DNA of 64,000 bases, from positions 1,922,001 through 1,986,000 of the forward strand of contig OZ255837.1 in the NCBI GenBank assembly GCA_965277745.1, in the 5' to 3' direction. The translations under genes and the position numbers were made by a program. This DNA is from G965277745 sp965277745. GTDB taxonomy: Bacteria > Pseudomonadota > Gammaproteobacteria > Cardiobacteriales > Cardiobacteriaceae. This document shows positions 44,198 to 53,989 of the stretch, piece after piece. Numbering within the stretch: the first letter of the stretch is position 1; every line of letters begins with the position of its first letter. Below the pieces are notes generated by a model, which worked only from the letters and a program-made list of their open reading frames with translations, was not told the DNA's origin and did not search any database.

Positions 44198-45193
44198 ATG
44201 AATATTCGGCTACACAGAAATGCCAGAACCACGCCAGCGATTCGCATGGAAATACAACGGGCTCCAAGCTCGATCAGTGACCGATCTCTGGCCAGAAAGT
44301 ACAACTTGCAGCGTGCGACCATGGGTCAATGGCGCAAGCGCAACACGGTGGAAGACGGTTCACACCGTCCTCACAAGCTGCATACACAGCTCAGTCCCGC
44401 TGAAGAATGACTGGTGGTTGAGATTCGCAAATTGTTCTTTCTTTCGTTAGATGACTTATTGGTGGTGGTCCATGAGTTCATCAATCAAAAGGTATCGCGC
44501 TCGGGCCTGGACCGTTGCTTACGCCGCCACGGCGTCTCGAATTTCAAGGTGCTGATACACGCTCAGCAAGCTGATGAGCCAAAAGCGAAACCCGAGAAGC
44601 AAACATTCAAAGAGTACCAGCCGGGCTTTGTTCACATTGATGGGAAGTACCTACCCAAAATGGCTGACGAACCCAAGCGGCGTGACCTATTTGCCGCGAT
44701 TGATCGAGCCACACGCTGGGTGTACGTGGAGTTACTCGACGACAAAAGCGCCGTCAGTGCCAAAGGGTACCTTGAACGGTTAATCGAACAGGCGCCCATG
44801 AAGATTCAGAAGGTTTTAACAGACAATGGCAAGGAGTTCACAGATCGATTTGTCGCCACTGGGGAGTGCAAGGCTACCGGTAACCATATATTTGATCAAG
44901 TATGCAGTATCAATGGCATTGAGCACCGTCTGATCAGGCCTTGACACCCGCAAACGAACGGCATGATCGAACGATTCAATGGCCGAATCGGTGACATACT
45001 CAATACCACACGCTTTGACAGTTCGCAGGAACTGGAACAAACGCTGATCGACTATGCCAAGCGATATAATCACTTCATGCCACAGAAGGCACTGAACCGG
45101 AGCCCGTCTGTAGATGCTTTGAAAAAATGGCAAAAGACTCATCCAGAGTTATTTCGAAAGCATGTTTATAAACTCACGGGACTTGACATCTAA
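44198..45193 (+). pseudogene. IS481-family transposase with two in-frame TGA codons
   Basis: One frame throughout. N-terminus MNIRLHRNARTTPAIRMEIQ with helix-turn-helix LARKYNLQRATMGQWRKR. A TGA at 44408-44410 follows LSPAEE. Then LDDLLVVVHEFINQKVSRSGLDRCLRRHG, FVHIDGKYLPKM (first Asp), VLTDNGKEFTDRF (second Asp). A TGA at 44942-44944 follows IEHRLIRP, then HPQTNGMIERFNGRIGDI (Glu motif) to the end. All segments are intact apart from the two stops. Confidence 0.85.
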
Positions 45194-45492
45194 CCACCAG
45201 TTTGTGAAGCCTTTTCGATCCCCCACGCCGTTTGTGCCGCAAGTCTCAAGCATCGTCCGGATTGCGTTGCCGACAGCGGATATTCCTTCTCTTGTTACGC
45301 TACTTGTTTTGGGCGAGTCGCCGTTCGACTCGGTAGTGGATCGCATGACGTCGTTGGCGAGGGCAAAAATACCTTTCGTTTTGCCTGGCGCTTCGCGATC
45401 GGTTTTATCGATTTCTGTTATAATTATGCTCTTTATGTTCGCGGGTGAAGCGGAGAAGATCGTTTCCATACCCGAGTGTGGTAAGGAGTGCA
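45194..45492. other. metK upstream region
   Basis: Non-coding. Contains the extended -10 promoter at 45416-45424. I looked for SAM-binding riboswitch features and saw none I can support. Confidence 0.5.
45416..45424 (+). promoter_or_regulatory. Extended -10 promoter of metK
   Basis: TGTTATAAT is a perfect extended -10 (TGn plus TATAAT), about 68 bp before the metK ATG. No good -35 is visible at the proper distance, which is acceptable for extended -10 promoters. Confidence 0.6.
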
Positions 45493-46641
45493 ATGAGCCA
45501 GTATTTATTTACCTCCGAATCGGTATCGGAAGGGCATCCCGATAAAATCGCCGACCAAATCTCCGATGTCGTCCTCGACGCGATTCTCAATGAGGATCGC
45601 AATGCCCGCGTCGCCTGCGAAACCTTGGTCAAGACCGGAATGGTGGTGATTGCCGGGGAAATCGGCACCCAATCCTGGGTCGATCTCGAAACACTGGTGC
45701 GTGATACCATCTGCAAAATCGGCTACACCAGTTCGGCGGTCGGTTTCGATGGGTGCACCTGCGCGGTGTTGAACGCGATTGGCAAACAATCCGGCGATAT
45801 CGCTCAGGGCGTCGATCGCGGCAAGCCGCATCAACAGGGCGCGGGAGATCAGGGGCTGATGTTCGGCTACGCTTGCCGCGAAACGCCGACCCTGATGCCA
45901 GCGCCGATCACTTTTGCCCACCGTCTCGTGCAAAAACAGGCAACACTGCGCCATCGCGGCGTTTTACCGTGGTTGCGTCCGGATGCGAAAACTCAGATTA
46001 CTTTCCGCTATGAGGACGGCGCGATTCGCGGCGTGGAGGCGATCGTTTTTTCCACTCAGCATGACGAGGACATTTCTCTCGCGACCCTGGAAGAAGCGGT
46101 CCACGAGGAAATCATCAAAGCGGTGATGCCGGCGAAGTGGTTAGACGGCAACACCAAGTATCACTTGAACCCGACCGGCAAGTTTGTCGTCGGCGGACCG
46201 ATGGGGGATTGCGGCCTGACCGGGCGCAAGATCATCGTCGACACTTACGGCGGTTCGGCACACCATGGCGGCGGCGCGTTTTCAGGCAAAGATCCTTCCA
46301 AGGTGGATCGTAGTGCCGCCTATGCCGCGCGCTACGTGGCGAAAAATATTGTCGCGGCGAGGCTTGCCGAACGCTGCGAGGTGCAAATTTCCTACGCCAT
46401 CGGGGTCGCGGAGCCGACTTCGATCATGGTCGATACCTTCGCAACCGGTACGATTGCCGATGAGCAGATCGCCCGTCGGGTGCGTGCCGTTTTCGATCTA
46501 AGCGCCTACGGCATCATTACCATGCTCGACCTCATACGCCCGATCTATGCCAAAACCTCGGTTTACGGCCATTTCGGACGCGAACTGCCGGAATTTACCT
46601 GGGAGCGGTGCGATCGTGCCGACGCCTTGACCCAGGCCTGA
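45493..46641 (+). CDS. metK: S-adenosylmethionine synthase
   Basis: A 382-residue enzyme joining methionine and ATP. SESVSEGHPDKIADQISDVVLDA at the N-terminus, GAGDQGLMFGYA and GGGAFSGKDPSKVDRSAAY (P-loop-like) are MAT signatures. An aaggag box 5 bp upstream fixes the start; the frame begins at 45445 but those codons are not conserved. Length equals the family norm (E. coli 384). SAM connects methionine synthesis (metA) to methylation; note this organism makes spermidine without decarboxylated SAM. Confidence 0.98.
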   Translation: MSQYLFTSESVSEGHPDKIADQISDVVLDAILNEDRNARVACETLVKTGMVVIAGEIGTQSWVDLETLVRDTICKIGYTSSAVGFDGCTCAVLNAIGKQSGDIAQGVDRGKPHQQGAGDQGLMFGYACRETPTLMPAPITFAHRLVQKQATLRHRGVLPWLRPDAKTQITFRYEDGAIRGVEAIVFSTQHDEDISLATLEEAVHEEIIKAVMPAKWLDGNTKYHLNPTGKFVVGGPMGDCGLTGRKIIVDTYGGSAHHGGGAFSGKDPSKVDRSAAYAARYVAKNIVAARLAERCEVQISYAIGVAEPTSIMVDTFATGTIADEQIARRVRAVFDLSAYGIITMLDLIRPIYAKTSVYGHFGRELPEFTWERCDRADALTQA

Positions 46642-46696
46642 TCGCGCGAGCGCGAAGGCGTCGTGTACAGGCGCTTGTCCTTTGCCGAAGCCGCGT

Positions 46697-48055
46697 TCAG
46701 CGCATGGTGACGAGTTCCTCGGCGCTTGTTGGATGGATCGCGACAGTGGCGTCGAAATCCGCCTTGGTCGCTCCCATCTTCACCGCGACGGCGAACCCTT
46801 GGAGCATTTCATCGACGCCGTCGCCGATCATCTCGATGCCGATGATCCGTTCTTCTTTTCCCTTGCAGATCAATTTCATCAGCGTTTTCGCCCGATGCCG
46901 GGCAAAGGCGCGTGACATCGCCGTGAAATTCGCGCGGTAGGTATGAATCTCGCCTTCGTCGAACCTGGCGCACGCCTCGCTTTCCGTGTAACCGACGATG
47001 CCGATCGGTGGATGGGTGAATATCACCGTCGGTACGTTGTGATATTCGAGGGCGGTGTTCGCTTCATTGCCGAACAAACGTCGCACAAGACGCCGTCCGG
47101 TAGCGATGGCAACCGGGGTGAGATCGAGTTTACCGGTCACATCGCCGATTGCGTATATGTTCTTGAGATTGGTGTTCTGGTAGGCATCGACAGCAATGGT
47201 GCCGTCGGCGTTTTGCACTAGGCCGATCGCGGGCAGATTGAGATTGGCGCTGTTCGCGCTTCTTCCGGTCGCCCACAGGAGGGTATCGGTTACGAGTGTC
47301 GTTCCGGTATCAAGGGTGAGCGTTAGCCTGCCGTCGCTGTCGCGTTCGACTTTGCCGACCCGGGTGTTGGCGTGAATCGAGATTCCCTGCTCGCGCATCG
47401 CTTCTTCGAGCGTGTCGGTGATGTCCGCATCAAGTTTGCGCAGCACCCGTTCGCCACGGATGACAATTGTGCATGAGGTACCGAGCGCCTGAAGTACGCC
47501 GGCGATTTCACAGGCGATATAACCGCCGCCGACGATCACCGCGTCTGTCGGTTGTTTGGACAAGGCAAAGAAATCGTCAGAGGTGATGCCGAGTGCGGCG
47601 CCAGGAATCTGTTCGGGGACGACGGGCCTTCCCCCGCTGGCGATGACGATATGCTTCCCTTGTAGATGCCAGCCATCGACTGTTACCGTGTGAGAGGTGA
47701 GAAAACGCGCCTCGCCCCGGTAAAGCGAGATTCCGTCTTTTTCCAGATGCTTCTCGTAAAGACCGTTCAAGCGGCGGATATAGGCGTCTCGATCGGCCTT
47801 GAAGGCGGGCCAGTCGAAGGCCGGTTGCAGATCGCTGATGGCAAAGCCGAAAAACGGCGCGCTGGCGATGGCCTCCGCCGTGTGCGCCGCATACCAAAAG
47901 AGTTTTTTCGGGACACAGCCGACGTTGACACAAGTGCCCCCCAAACGCTGTTTTTCGATCAGGGCGACTTTCGCGCCGTACTCGGCGGCGCGCCTTGCGG
48001 TTGCGACACCGCCGCTGCCGCCGCCGATACAGATAAGATCATAAGTCGCCGCCAT
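46697..48055 (-). CDS. gor: Glutathione reductase
   Basis: A 452-residue FAD-dependent NADPH oxidoreductase. FAD motif GGGSGGVATARRA (11-23), redox cysteines 42 and 47 in GGTCVNVGC, NAD domain GGGYIACEIAGVL, and dimerisation HPTSAEELVTM with the catalytic His at the C-terminus. It differs from dihydrolipoamide and trypanothione types by the GTCVNVGCVPKK pattern. It lies 5 bp after hslR, likely last of the minCDE-hslR-gor run. Confidence 0.95.
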   Translation of the reverse strand: MAATYDLICIGGGSGGVATARRAAEYGAKVALIEKQRLGGTCVNVGCVPKKLFWYAAHTAEAIASAPFFGFAISDLQPAFDWPAFKADRDAYIRRLNGLYEKHLEKDGISLYRGEARFLTSHTVTVDGWHLQGKHIVIASGGRPVVPEQIPGAALGITSDDFFALSKQPTDAVIVGGGYIACEIAGVLQALGTSCTIVIRGERVLRKLDADITDTLEEAMREQGISIHANTRVGKVERDSDGRLTLTLDTGTTLVTDTLLWATGRSANSANLNLPAIGLVQNADGTIAVDAYQNTNLKNIYAIGDVTGKLDLTPVAIATGRRLVRRLFGNEANTALEYHNVPTVIFTHPPIGIVGYTESEACARFDEGEIHTYRANFTAMSRAFARHRAKTLMKLICKGKEERIIGIEMIGDGVDEMLQGFAVAVKMGATKADFDATVAIHPTSAEELVTMR

Positions 48056-48060
48056 GGCAT

Positions 48061-48468
48061 CTACTCCGGGTTGCGATATTGCCGCAGGTTACGCAAGCTG
48101 CGCCGCGCCCGCTTGTCTGGGCGGTTAGCGGGAAAGGTGACGAGTTGGCGCGCCTGTTTTTGTCTTTCGGCCATCGCCAGACGTTCCCTGCGTCCGGCGT
48201 CGGTTTCTTGATATAAAGTAGCGGCGACGGCGGCGCCGACACGGCGTTTCGCAAGCGTCAACACGCAGACTTCATAGCGGAGCCAGGCGTTATTGTGAAT
48301 ACTTAGAAGCGCGCCGCGCGCAAGGCATCGCCCCGGTTTGCTGCGTTGCCCATTGACGAGTACGCGCCCATTTTTCAAGGCGCTCGCCGCGAGCGCGCGG
48401 GTTTTGAAAAAACGCGCCGCCCACAACCATTGGTCTGTGCGCACGGATTCATCGTTCATCCGAGACAT
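48061..48468 (-). CDS. hslR: Heat shock protein 15 (Hsp15), S4-domain RNA-binding protein
   Basis: A 135-residue protein with an S4 domain at the N-terminus (VRTDQWLWAARFFKTRALAASALKNGRVLVNGQRSKPG) and a basic tail. Hsp15 binds free 50S subunits with nascent chains after heat shock. The start overlaps the minE end by about 20 bp; an internal ATG (M4) is an alternative. Confidence 0.92.
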   Translation of the reverse strand: MSRMNDESVRTDQWLWAARFFKTRALAASALKNGRVLVNGQRSKPGRCLARGALLSIHNNAWLRYEVCVLTLAKRRVGAAVAATLYQETDAGRRERLAMAERQKQARQLVTFPANRPDKRARRSLRNLRQYRNPE

Positions 48469-48763
48469 CGGTATCGCGGGGAGGAGATATTGTTTCCCTG
48501 TCGCGTTCGTTCAGGTTGATGTTCAGAGCGAGCACGTCCGTGTCGCCGTCCTTGCCGATACTAGCCTCGACATCCTCCGGTTCGACAGGAACGTATTTGC
48601 GCACTACCTCTAGGATTTCGCGCTTCATTTCTTCCATGAACAGGGGCTGTTCGTTTCCTCGGCTGCGGCGGCCATCGCGTTGATGAGAAACGATGATTTG
48701 AAGGCGTTCCTTGGCGACTTTCGCCGACGGGTTGCGGCGTTTGAACAGATCGAACACGCCCAT
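48449..48763 (-). CDS. minE: Cell division topological specificity factor MinE
   Basis: A 104-residue protein. N-terminal amphipathic helix MGVFDLFKRRNPSAKVAKERLQIIVSHQR carries the MinD-activating part; the second half has the dimer strands (VEASIGKDGDTDVLALNINLN). It drives MinCD oscillation. Somewhat longer tail than E. coli (88). It follows minD by 3 bp. Confidence 0.95.
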   Translation of the reverse strand: MGVFDLFKRRNPSAKVAKERLQIIVSHQRDGRRSRGNEQPLFMEEMKREILEVVRKYVPVEPEDVEASIGKDGDTDVLALNINLNERDRETISPPRDTDVSDER

Positions 48764-48766
48764 GGC

Positions 48767-49579
48767 TCAACCTCCGAAGAGTTTGGAAAAAATGCCCTTG
48801 CGGCGGACTTCGAGAAAGCGGTGCGCCAGATTGGCCCCGAGAAGACGCTCGACGAGGTCGGAATAGGCTTGGCCGGCATGCGTCTCGTTCATCAAGATCA
48901 CCGGTTCGCCCTGATTGGAAGCGTTCAACACGGATTCAGACTCGGGAATAACCCCGAGTAAGGGAATGGAAAGAATATCGATGACATCCTCCACGCTGAG
49001 CATTTCGCCGATTTCCACCCGCTCCGGACTGTAACGGGTGATGACGAGGTGTTCCTTGACCGGTTCTTCGCCTTTTTCTGCCCGCCGTGAACGACTCGCG
49101 AGGATGCCGAGAATCCGATCGGAATCGCGCACCGAGGAGACTTCCGGATTGGTCGCGATGATCGCTTCGTCGGCGAAATAAAGCGACATCAGGGCGCCGT
49201 GTTCGATGCCTGCCGGAGAATCGCAGATAATGTAGGCAAAGCCCATCGCTTTCAGTTCGTCGATTACCCGGGCGACCCCTTCGCGGGTCAGCGCTTCTTT
49301 GTCGCGGGTCTGCGAGGCCGGCAGTATATACAGATCGTGTACCGATTTGTCACGGATCATCGCCTGGTTGAGGTTCGCTTCCTGCTGGATGACATTGACG
49401 AAATCGTAGACCACTCTGCGTTCCACGCCCATGATCAAATCAAGGTTGCGCAGGCCGACATCGAAATCGATCACGACGGTTTTATGGCCTTTCAGCGCCA
49501 GTCCTGTGGCAAGGCTCGCGCTGGTGGTGGTTTTTCCGACACCACCCTTGCCGGAGGTAACGACGATCACTTTTGACAT
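48767..49579 (-). CDS. minD: Septum-site determining ATPase MinD
   Basis: A 270-residue ParA/MinD ATPase. Deviant Walker A GKGGVGKTT (10-18) with signature Lys, GLRNLDLIMGVERRVVYDFVNV, and ICDSPAGIE (Walker B). The C-terminal amphipathic helix (FLEVRRKGIFSKLFGG) is the membrane anchor. Start at 49579; the open frame extends to 49666 but without conserved sequence. Recruits MinC to the poles. Confidence 0.97.
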   Translation of the reverse strand: MSKVIVVTSGKGGVGKTTTSASLATGLALKGHKTVVIDFDVGLRNLDLIMGVERRVVYDFVNVIQQEANLNQAMIRDKSVHDLYILPASQTRDKEALTREGVARVIDELKAMGFAYIICDSPAGIEHGALMSLYFADEAIIATNPEVSSVRDSDRILGILASRSRRAEKGEEPVKEHLVITRYSPERVEIGEMLSVEDVIDILSIPLLGVIPESESVLNASNQGEPVILMNETHAGQAYSDLVERLLGANLAHRFLEVRRKGIFSKLFGG

Positions 49580-49637
49580 AATTACGGTCCAACTGGGTAC
49601 AAAATCACCACGCTTTATCCTGCTGTGGCTTTTTCTA

Positions 49638-50390
49638 TTATAACGACACAATGCGCATTGTTTCATCTTTATTCAGGGTGATCAGTACATTTTTCAAGGC
49701 CTTATAGGCTTCCAGTTGTTCCATGTTCTGATAATTTCCGGCGATCGAGACGAGTTCGGCGGACAATTCATTGCAGAAGATATGAGCGCATTCTTCTCCT
49801 TGCGCGCCGGCGAACGCGCGGCCGCGCAGACTGCCGAGAATATAGATGTTGCCGTCGGCGATCACTTCCGCGCCGGCACCGACCGTACCGATGACGGTGA
49901 GATCCCCGCCGCGGGCGTAGACGCGCTGTCCCGAACGGATGGTCTTGCGGATGACAGTATTGTGTGATGCTGGCCGCTGTGCCTCTGCTGCCTTGGCGCC
50001 GCTGTTCTCCTGGCTTTGTCCTTTGCCTGGCGCCGTGCCACGGGAATCGCAAGGGGGGATATCGGCGAGTCCGGCCTCGAAAAGCTGTTTTACGCTGAAG
50101 CGGTGATGACGCAGACCGATCAGCAGTAGGCCTTTTTCACGAAAGGTTTCTTTGAGGGTGATAAGCCAGGCGAGATCGCAATGCGTGATCGCATCGAGAT
50201 CGGCGACCATCGGCGTGCCCTGAAAGAATCCGGCGGGCGCGTGCGCGAGTTTTTCCGCAAGCTGTTGGCGAATTTCCGCCGTGTCTTCGGCAACGATCGG
50301 GACGCTTGTGAAATTAGCCGTTTGCGCTTTGAAAACGAGAGATTCTGCCATTGTTCTGTCGTTTGTGTTTACCTTGAAAAAGGGCATCAT
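49638..50390 (-). CDS. minC: Septum formation inhibitor MinC
   Basis: A 250-residue FtsZ inhibitor. N-terminal domain (VFKAQTANFTSVPIV ... IGLRHHRFSVKQLFEAGLADIPP) followed by a low-complexity linker rich in Gly/Ala, then the beta-helix C-terminal domain (TIRSGQRVYARGGDLTVIGTVGAGAEVIADGNIYILGSLRGRAFAG). The start at 50390 has an aaggg box; the next ATG at 50351 matches the conserved N-terminus more closely and may be the true one. Order minC-minD-minE is standard. Confidence 0.95.
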   Translation of the reverse strand: MMPFFKVNTNDRTMAESLVFKAQTANFTSVPIVAEDTAEIRQQLAEKLAHAPAGFFQGTPMVADLDAITHCDLAWLITLKETFREKGLLLIGLRHHRFSVKQLFEAGLADIPPCDSRGTAPGKGQSQENSGAKAAEAQRPASHNTVIRKTIRSGQRVYARGGDLTVIGTVGAGAEVIADGNIYILGSLRGRAFAGAQGEECAHIFCNELSAELVSIAGNYQNMEQLEAYKALKNVLITLNKDETMRIVSL

Positions 50391-50435
50391 AATCCCTTCA
50401 CGGAACGGTCTCAAGCGGTGCACTCATTTTGCCCC

Positions 50436-51290
50436 TTAAGGGTAGGGCACCATGTCGCGATGCTCGATCTGCAAGCCCGGCAACTTCTTTTCAAGGAGCT
50501 TTCCTATCGCCTCGGCGACATATACGCTGCGATGCTGTCCGCCGGTGCAGCCGAAGCAGACGCTGAGATAAGCGCGATGGTTGTCTTCGGCGAAACGCGG
50601 CAGCCAACGGGAGAGATAATCCGCCGTTTCCCGGCTGAATCGGCGCACGGCGGGAAATTTGTCCAGCCAGTCGATCACCGGCTGCTGGGTGCCGCTGTAA
50701 CGGCGCAGTTTCGCTTGCCAATGCGGGTTGGGCAGAAAACGCAGATCGAAAAGAAAATCCGCGTTGACCGGAGTGCCGTGTTTGAAACCAAAAGATTGCA
50801 GGCTGATCAGCAGCGGTGGTGAGCCATCGTCGAGCAGGGAGATGATTTTCGCGCGCAGTTCACGAACACTGTAGGTGCTGGTATCGATCAAAATATCGGC
50901 GAGGTTGTTCAGTTCGCCGAGCAACCTGCGTTCCTCTTCGATGGCGGGGATAATCTGCGTCTGGCCGATATCTTTGTGGCGCAAGGGATGCGGCCTGCGG
51001 CTTTCGCTGAAACGTCTGGAAAGGACGTTGGTCGCAGTATTGAGAAAAAGCAGTTCCAGGGTGCAGATATCGTGCAATGCCTTGATTTTCTCCGGCAGTT
51101 CGCCGATGCTCTCAGGATTGCGCGAATCGATGGCGAGCGCGACCGGCTGCCTGTATTCTCTCGCGAATTCCTTGACAAAGCTTTCCAGTAACACAACAGG
51201 CAGATTGTCGACGCAGTAATAACCGATGTCTTCCAGCGTTTTCAGGGCGATGGATTTTCCGGCGCCGGACATCCCGGTGATGATCAGCAT
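50436..51290 (-). CDS. rapZ: RNase adapter protein RapZ (P-loop nucleotide-binding)
   Basis: A 284-residue protein that binds nucleotides (Walker A GMSGAGKS, 6-13) and in enterobacteria guides RNase E to glmZ sRNA. DIGYYCVDNLP, LRFLPNPHW and CFGCTGGQHRSVYVAE with C-terminal domain motifs are all present. Most gammaproteobacteria carry rapZ near ptsN; here it lies between minC (45 bp) and ettA (41 bp), same strand. Confidence 0.95.
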   Translation of the reverse strand: MLIITGMSGAGKSIALKTLEDIGYYCVDNLPVVLLESFVKEFAREYRQPVALAIDSRNPESIGELPEKIKALHDICTLELLFLNTATNVLSRRFSESRRPHPLRHKDIGQTQIIPAIEEERRLLGELNNLADILIDTSTYSVRELRAKIISLLDDGSPPLLISLQSFGFKHGTPVNADFLFDLRFLPNPHWQAKLRRYSGTQQPVIDWLDKFPAVRRFSRETADYLSRWLPRFAEDNHRAYLSVCFGCTGGQHRSVYVAEAIGKLLEKKLPGLQIEHRDMVPYP

Positions 51291-51331
51291 ATTGCCTCCT
51301 CAAGAGCCGGGGCAGTCAGCTCCCTGGCGGG

Positions 51332-52996
<1,665 letters not shown>

Positions 52997-53076
52997 TGGA
53001 TTTGTACGTGTGACAGCGGTCGGGGTATTCTATGACAAGGATTTTATAAATACCAACTATCATCTCGGGAAATATC

Positions 53077-53958
53077 GTGACCCTTTCCGAAAAATTTACC
53101 GCCTACGCCCATTTGATGCGCCTGGACAAACCGGTCGGCACCTTGCTGCTCGCCTGGAGCAGCCTCTGGGGGCTGTGGCTTGCTGGCGATGGACAGCCGT
53201 CGGCGCGGATCGTTTTCATTGTCTTGCTCGGTACCTGGACGATGCGCAGCGCCGGTTGCGTGTTCAACGATCTCGCCGATCGCCGTTACGACGGGCACGT
53301 CGCGCGCACCGCCACACGCCCGCTTGTCAGTGGAAAACTCGCGTGGGCAGAAGCACTGATCCTTGGTATCGCGCTCCTTGCCGCAAGCTTCGCGCTGGTG
53401 CTCTTGCTCAACTGGCAAAGCGTGCTGCTCTCGCTGTTTTGCGCGTTTGCCGCGTTATTCTATCCTTTTTGCAAGCGTTTTCTCCTCATCCCGCAACTGA
53501 TTCTCGGCGTCGCCTTCGCGAGCGCCATTCTCCTCGCCCACACAGCGATTCTCGGGCACCTGACCTGGCCGTGTTTTTGGCTTTTTCTCGCCAGCCTGTT
53601 CTGGGCGCTCGTCTACGATACTTACTACGCCTTGGTCGATCGCGACGACGATATCACCCTGGGGCTTCACTCCTCGGCAATTTTCGCCCGCGGCAAAGAA
53701 CGGCGCTTTATCGCTTTCGCTTGCCTGCTTATGCTGATTTGTCTTGTCGTGTGCGGGCGACTTGCCAAGCTTAACAACTGGTATTATTATGGTATTCTGA
53801 TCGCGGCGGCTCAGATGGGCTATCATCTATGGCGTTGCCGTACCCTTGATCGGGAGCGCGCTTTCGCGGCGTTCACCCACAATAACTGGGTGGGTGCGGC
53901 GGTATTCGCCGGTCTGGTACTGGCCAGACTGCCTCAGGGAACATCAATGTGCGGTTGA
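53077..53958 (+). CDS. ubiA: 4-hydroxybenzoate octaprenyltransferase
   Basis: A 293-residue membrane enzyme for ubiquinone synthesis. It starts with GTG after a tcggga box. Motif NDLADRRYDGHVARTATRPLVSG (about 68-90) binds Mg-polyprenyl diphosphate; YDTYYALVDRDDD (about 187-199) is the second. Eight or so membrane segments. ubiC is not adjacent. Together with menA it indicates both ubiquinone and menaquinone. Confidence 0.94.
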   Translation: MTLSEKFTAYAHLMRLDKPVGTLLLAWSSLWGLWLAGDGQPSARIVFIVLLGTWTMRSAGCVFNDLADRRYDGHVARTATRPLVSGKLAWAEALILGIALLAASFALVLLLNWQSVLLSLFCAFAALFYPFCKRFLLIPQLILGVAFASAILLAHTAILGHLTWPCFWLFLASLFWALVYDTYYALVDRDDDITLGLHSSAIFARGKERRFIAFACLLMLICLVVCGRLAKLNNWYYYGILIAAAQMGYHLWRCRTLDRERAFAAFTHNNWVGAAVFAGLVLARLPQGTSMCG

Positions 53959-53989
53959 TTACATGCAAGATGAAATCAGGAGAATGGTT

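Noticed and set aside
44198..45193. TGA read as a sense codon (alternative genetic code)
   Set aside because: Core genes such as phaR, minD and trmL end in TGA at normal lengths, so TGA is a stop here.
45194..45492. SAM riboswitch upstream of metK
   Set aside because: No conserved core or suitable helices could be identified by eye.
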